A model generated the notes under the pieces. It was not told the origin of the DNA. It ran no database searches and saw only the letters and a list, made by a program, of their open reading frames with translations. A DNA stretch of 17,615 nucleotides from Competibacteraceae bacterium UBA6584 (lineage in GTDB: Bacteria; Pseudomonadota; Gammaproteobacteria; Competibacterales; Competibacteraceae), in NCBI GenBank assembly GCA_002433805.1, contig DJIW01000054.1, positions 1,428 through 19,042 on the forward strand, written 5' to 3'. Both the position numbers and the translations under genes were made by a program. Shown here in pieces: positions 8,159-15,454 of the stretch. The first letter of the stretch is position 1. Each line of letters begins with the position of its first letter.

Positions 8159-8943
8159 ACGATGACCGCCACGACGAACTCCACGATGAGACAATCGCCG
8201 AACTATACCGGCAAACCCGCGCCGTCGGACCGCCTTCCTGGCTCGATCAGCGCGTTTTGAAGGCGGCGGAATCGGCGGTCGAACCGCGTCCGGCGAGCCG
8301 CCTCAAAGCTCGAAAAAGCCGTTGGATGGTGCCGCTGGCGCTGGCCGCGACCGTGGTCTTGACCACCGGCGTGCTACGGATGGCGGACGAGGCTGGCGAA
8401 TTTCGCGGTTTATCATCTCCGGAGCCGGCTCGGTCCAAAGTCGAAGCGGCTGGAGCGGCTAGCGCCGACATCGGCAACACTCGACTGCTCCAGGACCAAC
8501 GAGTGCGGTCCTCTTTGCCGGAGGCGGCGTCGCCAGCGGCTGTGTTATCCGCCGAAGTTCCGGCGTCCGCGCCGGCCGCCGCATCGCCAGCCGCCCGTCT
8601 GGAAGGCGCGATATCCCGTTCGGCGCGTCAAGAGGCGTCTGATTCGGCGCGTCAAGAGGCGTCTGATGCCGCGCTCTCGAAAACAGCGCCCGCCAAACCG
8701 GCGGCCGCGCCGCCACAAGCGCCCGCCGCTGAAGCCAAGAAACCAGATCGGCTCGAAAAAGCCGCGCCGGCGGAGCCGCAAGCGCGGCGGGAACGGTTGG
8801 ATCGCTCGCCGGAACAGTGGCTGAAGGACATCGCCGAGCTGCGCCGTCAGGGTCGGATGGCGGAAGCCGATGAACGCTTGGCGGAATTCCGGCGGCGCTA
8901 TCCCGATTATCCGCTGGGTGCGCTCGAAGCGGCGCCGCGATGA
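8155..8943 (+). CDS. Putative membrane anti-sigma factor (single-pass, no zinc motif)
   Basis: A 262-residue protein with a cytoplasmic N-terminus of about 55 residues (ELYRQTRAVGPPSWLDQRVL region), one transmembrane helix at about 57-76, and a long Ala/Pro/Ser-rich linker. A charged C-terminal segment (PEQWLKDIAELRRQGRMAEADERL) resembles a helical, TPR-like ending. Its position directly after the ECF sigma gene with a 4-bp overlap, its topology and its size argue for an anti-sigma factor. The usual zinc anti-sigma HxxxCxxC motif is absent; I see no cysteine in the N-terminal part. The linker contains SARQEASD twice, encoded by a perfect 24-bp tandem repeat, and an ARSKVEA segment also present in the VWA lipoprotein. 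The function is inferred from context; the fold is not recognised with certainty. Confidence 0.72.
   Translation: MNDDRHDELHDETIAELYRQTRAVGPPSWLDQRVLKAAESAVEPRPASRLKARKSRWMVPLALAATVVLTTGVLRMADEAGEFRGLSSPEPARSKVEAAGAASADIGNTRLLQDQRVRSSLPEAASPAAVLSAEVPASAPAAASPAARLEGAISRSARQEASDSARQEASDAALSKTAPAKPAAAPPQAPAAEAKKPDRLEKAAPAEPQARRERLDRSPEQWLKDIAELRRQGRMAEADERLAEFRRRYPDYPLGALEAAPR
8620..8667 (+). repeat. Perfect 24-bp tandem duplication inside the anti-sigma gene
   Basis: Two identical head-to-tail 24-bp units (8620-8643 and 8644-8667) encode SARQEASD twice in the periplasmic linker. The length is a multiple of three, so the frame is kept. Complete identity suggests a recent slippage or duplication event. 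Confidence 0.9.
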
Positions 8944-9551
8944 ACGCCACCGCCCCTAGCCCGCAAGCGCTGGCGGCATTGGAAGATCAATTGCTGGAGC
9001 TGTTGAGCGCCGAACCGGCCGGTTTTAGCGAGCACGACCTGCTCAAACGGCTGCGGGAAAGCAATGCGCTGTTCGCCGATTTCAACGCCCGCGAACCGCT
9101 CAGCCTATTTCGAGGCCATTTTGTGCTGTTTCACGCGCTTTATCGATTGCGGGACCGCGCGCGGCGGGAACGGCGCGGTGAGTTGGCGATCGAGCCGTTG
9201 GCCATCGTGCTGCGGCCGCCGGCGGCGGATGCGTCGGCGCAAGCGATCTTCGCCACGCCCGAAGCCGAGCGCTTGAGCGCCTGGTACGGGGATTGGGAGC
9301 GCTGGCGGACGGCGACCGCCGCCGAGGTGATCGAATGGCTGCGCCAGTTTCAAGCATTGCGGCGAAGCGGCGGACAGCGGGCGCTGGCCTTGGCGGCGCT
9401 GGGCTTGCAAGATCCGGTGGATCGCGCCGCCATCAAACAGCAGTACCGACGCTTGGCCATGCGGCATCATCCGGATCGGGGCGGCGATGGCCTGCGCCTG
9501 CGCGACATCAACGCCGCCTGGGCGGTATTGCAAGCCGGCTCCGACGAGTAG
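8940..9551 (+). CDS. J-domain protein with DnaJ-related N-terminal domain
   Basis: A 203-residue protein. Residues about 10-125 match the N-terminal domain found in small DnaJ-related proteins of proteobacteria (motifs near FNAREPLSLFRGHFVLFHAL). Residues about 145-200 form a C-terminal J domain with the essential HPD triad at 177-179, inside RHHPDRGG, followed by INAAWAVL. The HPD motif implies it can stimulate an Hsp70 ATPase. There are no Gly/Phe or zinc-finger regions, so it is not canonical DnaJ. The ATG overlaps the stop of the anti-sigma gene (ATGA at 8940-8943), so it belongs to the sigma transcription unit. A divergent Hsp70 lies 1.2 kb downstream and could be its partner; this is inference. 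Confidence 0.88.
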   Translation: MNATAPSPQALAALEDQLLELLSAEPAGFSEHDLLKRLRESNALFADFNAREPLSLFRGHFVLFHALYRLRDRARRERRGELAIEPLAIVLRPPAADASAQAIFATPEAERLSAWYGDWERWRTATAAEVIEWLRQFQALRRSGGQRALALAALGLQDPVDRAAIKQQYRRLAMRHHPDRGGDGLRLRDINAAWAVLQAGSDE

Positions 9552-9632
9552 CGAAACCGGCACGCCCTACGAGCGCGGCACGGCCGGCGGCGGAAAGCGG
9601 ACGGCGCGGGAAGCGGGGCAGTCGAAGCCGCC

Positions 9633-10001
9633 TTAAGTCTTGGGAAGAAAGGGGGCGATAGCCTCCATCAGCAAGGCTTCTTCAACCGGCTTGACCACGT
9701 AGCCTTTCGCGCCCTGGCGCTCGCCCCAGATCTTATCGGTTTCCTGATCCTTGGTGGTGACGATGATGACCGGAATGTGACTGGTGGAGCCGTGTTTGGT
9801 GATTTGGCGAGTGGCTTGAAACCCGTTGACGCGCGGCATGACGACATCCATCAGCACCAGATCGGGCAGTTCCGCCTTGGCGACTTGCACGCCTTCCGCG
9901 CCGTCTTTGGCGGTGATGATCTCGTGGCCATGCTTTTTGAGAATCTTGGAGAGACTCAGCGTCTGCGTGGGCGAGTCATCAACAATGAGAATGCGGGCCA
10001 T
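9633..10001 (-). CDS. pilH: PilH-like single-domain response regulator
   Basis: A 122-residue CheY-like receiver with no output domain. Key residues are intact: acidic pair Asp8-Asp9, phospho-acceptor Asp52 (LMDVVMP), Thr82/Thr83 and Lys104-Pro105. The segments NGFQATRQ and HIPVIIVTTKDQETDK are characteristic of PilH, which controls type IV pilus retraction and twitching in the Pil-Chp chemotaxis-like pathway. An AGGAG sits about 8 nt upstream on the minus strand (10010-10014). None of the usual partners (pilG, pilI, pilJ, chpA) is in the window, so this is either an orphan copy or the pathway is split. It converges on the J-protein gene, with 81 bp between them. Confidence 0.88.
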   Translation of the reverse strand: MARILIVDDSPTQTLSLSKILKKHGHEIITAKDGAEGVQVAKAELPDLVLMDVVMPRVNGFQATRQITKHGSTSHIPVIIVTTKDQETDKIWGERQGAKGYVVKPVEEALLMEAIAPFLPKT

Positions 10002-10234
10002 GCTGCCACTCCTGGAAAAATCTTGCGTAACTCATTTGGTACGTCCGTGTCACCGGATGAAGGATTGGAGGGATTTTGCCCCGCCGTCAAAAACTGTAAC
10101 CGGACGGTCCAGCCTCAACAACACATCATAATCGAAATTCGCGCGGTTCAGGGATGGTTTTGTGACAACCGACCGTTTGCCATCGCATGATAGGATACAG
10201 GATCAGTGAGTTCGTTTCGCGGGAGTTTGTTTTC
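10002..10234. promoter_or_regulatory. Divergent intergenic region between pilH and DUF2760 gene
   Basis: This 233-bp gap must contain promoters for both pilH (minus) and the DUF2760-Hsp70 operon (plus). GGGAG (10221-10225) is a usable ribosome binding site for the ATG at 10235. TAGGAT (10191-10196) might be a -10 hexamer, but no -35 lies at proper spacing. I see no gene here. Confidence 0.35.
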
Positions 10235-10786
10235 ATGAATGCCTTACAACCGAATTTTTCAACCCGCTTGAGCCTGGCGTTGCGCGCCTTCTGGCGGATT
10301 TTAAACGATGGAAGCTTTGCCGGCGGCGTGCTGCGGCTGGAAAGCGGCGAGGGGGCTTCGCCCGTTTTGCCCGGCGAACCGCCCAAGCCGGCCCCGCTGC
10401 GGGAAACCTTGCCCGATTCCGCTTTGCAGTTGTTGGCCTTATTGCAGCAAGAGGGCCGTTTCGTGGATTTTTTGGAAGAAAATGTCACCGCCTACTCCGA
10501 CGCCGACATCGGCGGCGCGGCTCGGGTGGTGCATGAGGGGTGCCGCAAGGTGGTGCGCGATTATCTGCAAATCGAGCCGGTGCGGGCCGAGAACGAAGGC
10601 GCGCGGCTGACCCTGGCGGCCGGCTTCGATCCCGCCACGGTGCGCTTGACCGGCAACGTGGTCGGCCAGCCGCCGTTTACCGGAACGCTGATGCACCGAG
10701 GGTGGCGGGTGGCTCGGATCACCTTGCCGAAGCTGGCCGAAGGTCACGACACGCGGGTATTGGCTCCGGCGGAGGTGGAATTATGA
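10235..10786 (+). CDS. DUF2760 domain protein, Hsp70 operon partner
   Basis: A 183-residue soluble protein matching the DUF2760 family by its C-terminal half (FVDFLEENVTAYSDADIGGAAR, split here by position 90-110, then VHEGCRKV and PPFTGTLMHRGWR). The N-terminus has an amphipathic stretch (LSLALRAFWRIL) and a variable Pro-rich linker. DUF2760 genes are typically found directly before non-canonical Hsp70 genes, as here, where ATGA overlap (10783-10786) couples the two. The function is unknown; a co-factor or client adaptor of the Hsp70 is a reasonable inference. I chose the ATG at 10235, which has GGGAG upstream, over the in-frame ATG at 10187, which adds 16 residues without a visible site. 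Confidence 0.85.
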   Translation: MNALQPNFSTRLSLALRAFWRILNDGSFAGGVLRLESGEGASPVLPGEPPKPAPLRETLPDSALQLLALLQQEGRFVDFLEENVTAYSDADIGGAARVVHEGCRKVVRDYLQIEPVRAENEGARLTLAAGFDPATVRLTGNVVGQPPFTGTLMHRGWRVARITLPKLAEGHDTRVLAPAEVEL

Positions 10787-12624
10787 GCGAGGCGCGCTAC
10801 GCGGTCGGCATCGATCTGGGAACGACGCACTGCGTGATGGCGGCGGTGGATCTGACCGCCGAGGAAGCCGATGGCGCGATGCAATGGAGCGTGTCGGTGC
10901 CGCAGCTCACCGCGCCGGGTGCGGTGGAGGAGCGGCCGATGCTGCCGTCGTTTTTGTACCTGCCGCATCCCGACGAACTGAAATCCGACGACCGCACCCT
11001 GCCGTGGGGCGAACCGCAACCGTTCGTGGTCGGCGAACTCGCCCGAATCATGGGCAGCCGCACCCCGATTCGCTTGGTGGCCAGCGCCAAAAGTTGGCTT
11101 TGTCACCCCGGCGTGGACCGGCGCGCGGCGATTTTGCCGGTGGAAGCGCCCGATGAAGTGCAGCGGGTTTCGCCGCTGGACGCTTCGATCCGCTATCTGG
11201 AACACCTGCGATCCGCCTGGGATCAGCAGTATCCGGACGCGCCGCTCGCCGAACAAGACGTGGTGTTGACGGTGCCGGCGTCTTTCGACCCGGCGGCGCG
11301 CGAGCTGACCGCCGAGGCGGCGGCGGCGGTGGGCCTGTCGCGGCTGGTGCTGCTGGAAGAACCGCAAGCGGCGCTGTATCACTGGATTCTGGCGGCCCAA
11401 GGCGAATGGCGCAAGCAAGTCCAGGTCGGCGACATCATTCTGGTGATCGACTTGGGCGGCGGCACCGCCGACTTCTCGCTGATCGCCGTGACCGAACGCG
11501 AGGGCTCGCTGGAGCTGGAGCGGGTGGCGGTGGGCGATCACATCCTGCTGGGCGGCGACAACATGGATCTGGCGCTGGCCCACGCGGTTCGCGCCAAACT
11601 GGCGGAGCAGGGCACCTCGCTCGATCCGTGGCAATTGCAGGGGGTCACTCACGGCTGCCGGAGCGCCAAGGAAACCTTGCTCGGCGACGCGAAGGCCGAA
11701 GCCGTGCCGGTGGTGGTGCCGGGCCGGGGTTCCAAACTGATCGGCGGCACCTTGCGCACCGAATTGACCCGCGAGGAAGTGACCCAAAATTTGATCGACG
11801 GCTTTTTCCCGGCGGTGGCGGTTTCGGCGCGTCCGGCCAGCCGGGCGCGGGCGGCCTTGACCAAGCTGGGCTTGCCCTACGCGCAAGACCCGGCCATGAC
11901 CCGCCATCTGGCGGCGTTCTTGGCGCGGCAAGTCGGCGCGACCCGCGATCTGGCCGGTTTCGAGGGCCGCTTGCCGGCGGACGCCAGCTTCCTGCATCCG
12001 ACCGCCGTGCTGTTCAACGGCGGCGTGTTCAAGGCTCAACCGCTGCTGGAGCGGACCTTGAAGGTGCTGAACGATTGGCTGGCGGCGGAAGGCGCGCCGC
12101 CGGCGCGCCTGCTGGAAGGGGCCGACCTCGATCTGGCGGTGGCGCGCGGCGCGGCGTATTACGGCTTCGTGCGGCGCGGGCGCGGGGTGCGGATTCGCGG
12201 CGGCACCGCCAAGTCCTATTACGTCGGAGTGGAAAGCGCCATGCCGGCGGTGCCGGGAATGGAACCGCCCATCGAGGCGCTGTGCATCGCGCCGTTCGGG
12301 ATGGAGGAGGGCACCCACGCTGAGCTGCCGCCGCAGGAAGTGGGGTTGGTGATCGGCGAGCCGGTGCGGTTTCGGTTTTTCGGCTCCTCGGTGCGGCGGG
12401 CCGATCCGGTCGGCGCGGTGTTGGAGCAGTGGGGGCCGGAGGAAATCGAGGAATTGGAGGAAATCGAGGCGACGCTGCCCACCGAGGGCCGGCAACCGGG
12501 CGAGGTGGTGCCGGTGCGGCTGCGGGCGGCGGTGACCGAAGTCGGCACGCTGCGGCTGGAAGCGGTGCCGCGCGCCGGCGAGGAAAGTTGGAAAGTCGAA
12601 TTCAACGTGCGCGGGGAGGCTTGA
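10783..12624 (+). CDS. Non-canonical Hsp70 (DnaK-like) family protein
   Basis: A 613-residue protein with an actin-fold ATPase domain. The phosphate-1 motif GIDLGTTHC is at 9-17 and the phosphate-2 motif IDLGGGTADFSL starts near 222. The adenosine region is reduced to FNGGVFKA near 411-418 instead of the usual GGSSRIP. The DnaK linker DVLLLDV is not recognisable; the segment after the ATPase domain reads IRGGTAKSYYVGVE. The rest is an about 160-residue beta-rich tail with an acidic EEIEELEEIE stretch, and no long helical lid is evident. This fits the Hsp70 subfamily paired with DUF2760 rather than the housekeeping chaperone. The gene overlaps the DUF2760 gene by 4 bp. Client and J-partner are unknown; the J-domain protein at 8940-9551 is the nearest candidate. 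Confidence 0.9.
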   Translation: MSEARYAVGIDLGTTHCVMAAVDLTAEEADGAMQWSVSVPQLTAPGAVEERPMLPSFLYLPHPDELKSDDRTLPWGEPQPFVVGELARIMGSRTPIRLVASAKSWLCHPGVDRRAAILPVEAPDEVQRVSPLDASIRYLEHLRSAWDQQYPDAPLAEQDVVLTVPASFDPAARELTAEAAAAVGLSRLVLLEEPQAALYHWILAAQGEWRKQVQVGDIILVIDLGGGTADFSLIAVTEREGSLELERVAVGDHILLGGDNMDLALAHAVRAKLAEQGTSLDPWQLQGVTHGCRSAKETLLGDAKAEAVPVVVPGRGSKLIGGTLRTELTREEVTQNLIDGFFPAVAVSARPASRARAALTKLGLPYAQDPAMTRHLAAFLARQVGATRDLAGFEGRLPADASFLHPTAVLFNGGVFKAQPLLERTLKVLNDWLAAEGAPPARLLEGADLDLAVARGAAYYGFVRRGRGVRIRGGTAKSYYVGVESAMPAVPGMEPPIEALCIAPFGMEEGTHAELPPQEVGLVIGEPVRFRFFGSSVRRADPVGAVLEQWGPEEIEELEEIEATLPTEGRQPGEVVPVRLRAAVTEVGTLRLEAVPRAGEESWKVEFNVRGEA

Positions 12625-12736
12625 ATTTTAGGCCGCAACGAACAGGCTCCATGGCGGAACGGATCAGGGGAAACCATAATGCCCGGGTGCCGGTCCAATT
12701 TCCTCGATTTCCCCGGATAACGATAAAGCCCGCTGT

Positions 12737-14731
12737 ATGCAGTCTGAATTTGTCACCGCTCTGTTCGACTGGATAGCAAGCAATCCCGGATGGGTGAGCG
12801 CTGTCATTTTTATTTCATCGGCGGCCGAGTCGCTGACCATCATTGGCGTCATCATCCCCGGCGCGCTGATCATGTTCAGCTTCGGCGCTTTGATCGGGCT
12901 CGGACATCTGGATTTCTGGTCGGCTTACTGGTGGTCGGCGTCGGGCGCGGTGCTCGGCGACGCGATCAGTTTTTGGATCGGCCGGGTGTTTAAACAGGGG
13001 GTCCGCCGGGTCTGGCCGTTTACCAAACACCCTGAAATGATCGCGCGTAGCGAGGATTTTTTCCGCAAGCACGGCGGCAAGGGCGTGTTGTTCGGCCGCT
13101 TTTTCGGGCCCGTGCGCGGCACCATCCCGACCGTGGCCGGAATGATGGACATGAGCTGGCGCGATTTCATGATCGCCAACGTGGTGTCCGCCATTTTATG
13201 GGCTCCCGCTTATCTCATTCCCGGCATGGCCTTCGGCGCTTCGCTCGATATCGCCTCGCGCGTGGCGGGGCGGTTGGTGGTTTTAATTCTGATCGTCGCG
13301 GTGTTGCTGTGGATCACCGTGTGGTTGGTGAGACATCTGACGCGGTGGTTTCAGGGACGCGCGACCGGGTGGGTGCAAGGTTTTTACGCCTGGAGTCAGG
13401 GCCGGCGTTGGATCGGGCCGATCAGCGCCTCGCTGCTGGACCCAAAACGCGGCGAGTTGCCGGCGTTGGCGACGCTGGCGATTCTGTTGTTGGGGGCGGT
13501 GACCCTGGTCGGTTTGAGCTTGAGCGCCGCCGGGCATCGACTGCCGAGCGGCTTCGATCAGAGCCTGCATTATTTTTTTCAGGAATTGCGCACCTCGTGG
13601 GCGGATGCCCTGATGGTTTTCACCGCCGAGTTAGGCGATTATCAGGTGGTTTTACCGGTCAGCTTGGTGGTGTTCGGCTGGTTGGTCTGGCGGCGCAAAC
13701 GGGTGGCGGCCTGGCATTGGTTGGCGGCGCTGGGGTTCGGCATGGCGACCAATCTGCTCTTCAAATGGGCGCTGCCCGTCGCGAGCCCAATCGAGATATC
13801 GCGGGGCGTGAGCGGGTATTCTTTTCCATCCAGCCACGCGACCCTCAGCACGCTGGTATTCGGATTTCTGGCGGTGTTGATCGCTCGGGAGATGAAGCCG
13901 CACCGGCGCTGGATGGCTTATCTGGCGGCGGCGTTCATGATCGTGCCCATCGCCTTCGCCCGACTCTATCTGGGCGTGCAGTGGTTGACCGACACCCTGG
14001 CCGGTTTGTGCCTGGGTTTGATCTGGGTGTCGGTTCTCGGGTTGGCTTATACCCGCCATGCGGGGGCGATCCGCTTGCATTGGCGCTGGCTGCTGGCCTA
14101 TAGCGCCGCAGCGTTGCTGGCGATCCAGGTACTGTATGCCAGTTTCAACTATCGCGCCGATCTGGAGCGCTATCGGCCGCAACCGGTTATCACCGAACAA
14201 ACGCAAGAGCACTGGTTGCGGGACGGCTGGCGGCGGCTGCCGCCGCAACGCCTCGATTTTCGAGGGATCCAACGTCAGGACTTCGTCATGCAGTGGGCGG
14301 GCGATCGCGCGGAATTGAAAACGCGGTTGCGGGAGGCCGGTTGGGAGCCGCCGCCGCCGAGCAATCTGCGGAACCTGTTGTTGTGTTTGAGTCCGGAAGC
14401 GACCTTGCAAGAATTGCCGGTGCTGCCGCAAATGCATGAGGGTCGAGAAGATGCTTTGCAGATGGTGCGTTATACCGATGGCGGGGCGACGCGCTGGCTG
14501 GTGCGCTTTTGGGATATCGGGGTGCGGCTTCGAGAAGGCAAACAGCCGGTTTGGGTCGGCAGCATCAGCCTGCAACAACGCGAGCCGCGGATGCGGTTGT
14601 TCACCTTGGCCGTGGACAATCCGCAGACCCGCGCGCCGGTTGATTTGCTGGCTCCGGCTTGGCAGGGATTGCGCACTCGGATCGTCAGCGGGCGCAATCC
14701 CAACGAGCGGATTACCTTGGTGGCGCCGTGA
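12737..14731 (+). CDS. DedA / PAP2 / LssY C-terminal fusion membrane protein, with degenerate PAP2 site
   Basis: A 664-residue protein with three parts. Residues about 10-200 are a DedA (SNARE-associated) domain with Glu31, Gly-Asp 74-75 and RFFGPVR at 121-127, the family's membrane-embedded charged motifs; DedA proteins act in lipid carrier or phospholipid translocation. Residues about 250-450 are a PAP2 phosphatase-like domain. Its three motifs read K343-x6-S350-P (normally K-x6-RP), PSSH at 364-367, and R409-x5-Q415-x3-D419 (normally a His where Gln415 is). The third-motif His is the nucleophile in active PAP2 enzymes, so this domain is probably inactive. Residues about 480-660 match the LssY C-terminal domain, named from Legionella secretion-associated proteins. 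The ATG at 12737 is the only start after an in-frame stop at 12677; no strong Shine-Dalgarno is seen. Confidence 0.9.
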   Translation: MQSEFVTALFDWIASNPGWVSAVIFISSAAESLTIIGVIIPGALIMFSFGALIGLGHLDFWSAYWWSASGAVLGDAISFWIGRVFKQGVRRVWPFTKHPEMIARSEDFFRKHGGKGVLFGRFFGPVRGTIPTVAGMMDMSWRDFMIANVVSAILWAPAYLIPGMAFGASLDIASRVAGRLVVLILIVAVLLWITVWLVRHLTRWFQGRATGWVQGFYAWSQGRRWIGPISASLLDPKRGELPALATLAILLLGAVTLVGLSLSAAGHRLPSGFDQSLHYFFQELRTSWADALMVFTAELGDYQVVLPVSLVVFGWLVWRRKRVAAWHWLAALGFGMATNLLFKWALPVASPIEISRGVSGYSFPSSHATLSTLVFGFLAVLIAREMKPHRRWMAYLAAAFMIVPIAFARLYLGVQWLTDTLAGLCLGLIWVSVLGLAYTRHAGAIRLHWRWLLAYSAAALLAIQVLYASFNYRADLERYRPQPVITEQTQEHWLRDGWRRLPPQRLDFRGIQRQDFVMQWAGDRAELKTRLREAGWEPPPPSNLRNLLLCLSPEATLQELPVLPQMHEGREDALQMVRYTDGGATRWLVRFWDIGVRLREGKQPVWVGSISLQQREPRMRLFTLAVDNPQTRAPVDLLAPAWQGLRTRIVSGRNPNERITLVAP

Positions 14732-14778
14732 GACGGCCCGCCCGCGCCAGACCCGCTTAACCGCACAGGAGCTCATCG

Positions 14779-15324
14779 ATGTTAATGAAAGCCGAAACAT
14801 CCTGTCTGTTGGTCGTGGATTTTCAGGAACGGTTGATGCCGGCGATCCATCAAGCCGATCAGGTCGTCGCCAACGGCGTCTGGCTGATCCAGATCGCCCG
14901 GCGGCTGGACGTGCCGGTTCTGGCGTCCGAGCAGTACCCGCGAGGGTTGGGCCATACGGTCAGCGCGATACGCCAGCTGTTGCCGGAGGATGCCTTTGTC
15001 GAGAAAACCCATTTTTCTTGCGCCGCCGAACTCGATTGCATGCGGCGGATCGATCGGCTCGATCGTCCCCAGGTGGTATTGGTCGGCGCCGAGGCGCATG
15101 TGTGCGTGTTGCAGACGGCGCTGGGGTTGCGCATGGCCGGCAAAGACGTTTATCTGGTTGCGGACGGCGTTTCCTCGCGTTCCCCGACCGACGTGCAATT
15201 GGCATTGGAGCGGATGCGCGCCGAGGGCGTGCGCATCGTCAGCCGGGAAATGGTCGCCTTTGAATGGTTGCATCAGGCCGGCACCGAGTCATTTCGCGCC
15301 ATCAGCCGGGAGTTTTTGCGCTGA
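14779..15324 (+). CDS. Isochorismatase-like cysteine hydrolase
   Basis: A 181-residue cytoplasmic protein of the isochorismatase-like (cysteine hydrolase) superfamily. The expected triad is present: Asp14 in VVDFQERL, Lys76 in VEKTHFSC and Cys109 in GAEAHVCVLQTA. The cis-peptide region GAEAHV before the cysteine also fits. Family members hydrolyse amides, nicotinamide or isochorismate; many close to this length remain of unknown substrate (YcaC-like). AGGAG (14766-14770) is 8 nt before the ATG. The gene follows the DedA fusion gene by 47 bp in the same direction and may be co-transcribed, with no obvious functional link. Confidence 0.9.
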   Translation: MLMKAETSCLLVVDFQERLMPAIHQADQVVANGVWLIQIARRLDVPVLASEQYPRGLGHTVSAIRQLLPEDAFVEKTHFSCAAELDCMRRIDRLDRPQVVLVGAEAHVCVLQTALGLRMAGKDVYLVADGVSSRSPTDVQLALERMRAEGVRIVSREMVAFEWLHQAGTESFRAISREFLR

Positions 15325-15454
15325 GAACGCTCGAGCGGGCGTCCGGACGGGATCAGCGGCCTGGCAAGGCACTGGGCCGCCAAGCCGCGCCGCCGACGGT
15401 CCGCTCAATCAGCGCGGCGTCGGCGCGGGCGGTCGTAAATCCGCTCTGATGGGG
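15325..15454. other. Gap between convergent hydrolase and binding-protein genes
   Basis: This GC-rich 130-bp gap contains a perfect 10-bp palindrome CGCTCGAGCG (15328-15337) right after the hydrolase stop, and an 8-bp inverted repeat CCGCGCCG (15385-15392) / CGGCGCGG (15421-15428) with a 28-nt loop. Neither has a T-tract. They may help end transcription from both sides, but this is weak. Confidence 0.3.

Noticed and set aside
12438..12469. 14-bp direct repeat GGAGGAAATCGAGG (12438-12451 and 12456-12469) in the Hsp70 gene
   Set aside because: It encodes an acidic EEIE...EEIE stretch, explained by amino acid bias rather than a mobile or regulatory element.
10744..12495. 583-codon minus-strand frame opposite the Hsp70
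   Set aside because: Very His/Arg/Gln rich, antisense to a clear Hsp70, no recognisable domain.
12667..12714. GGGGAAA / TTTCCCC inverted repeat between Hsp70 and the DedA fusion gene
   Set aside because: Arms of 7 bp with a loop of over 30 nt and no T-tract are too weak to call a terminator.
7509..14332. Identical 16-mer GAAAACGCGGTTGCGG at 7509-7524 and 14317-14332
   Set aside because: One copy is intergenic and the other lies inside the LssY part of a gene; flanks do not match, so chance in GC-rich DNA is likely.
15049..15066. CGATCG repeats resembling a highly iterated palindrome
   Set aside because: They fall within codons for the RIDRLDRP segment of the hydrolase, and no excess of such sites is apparent elsewhere.
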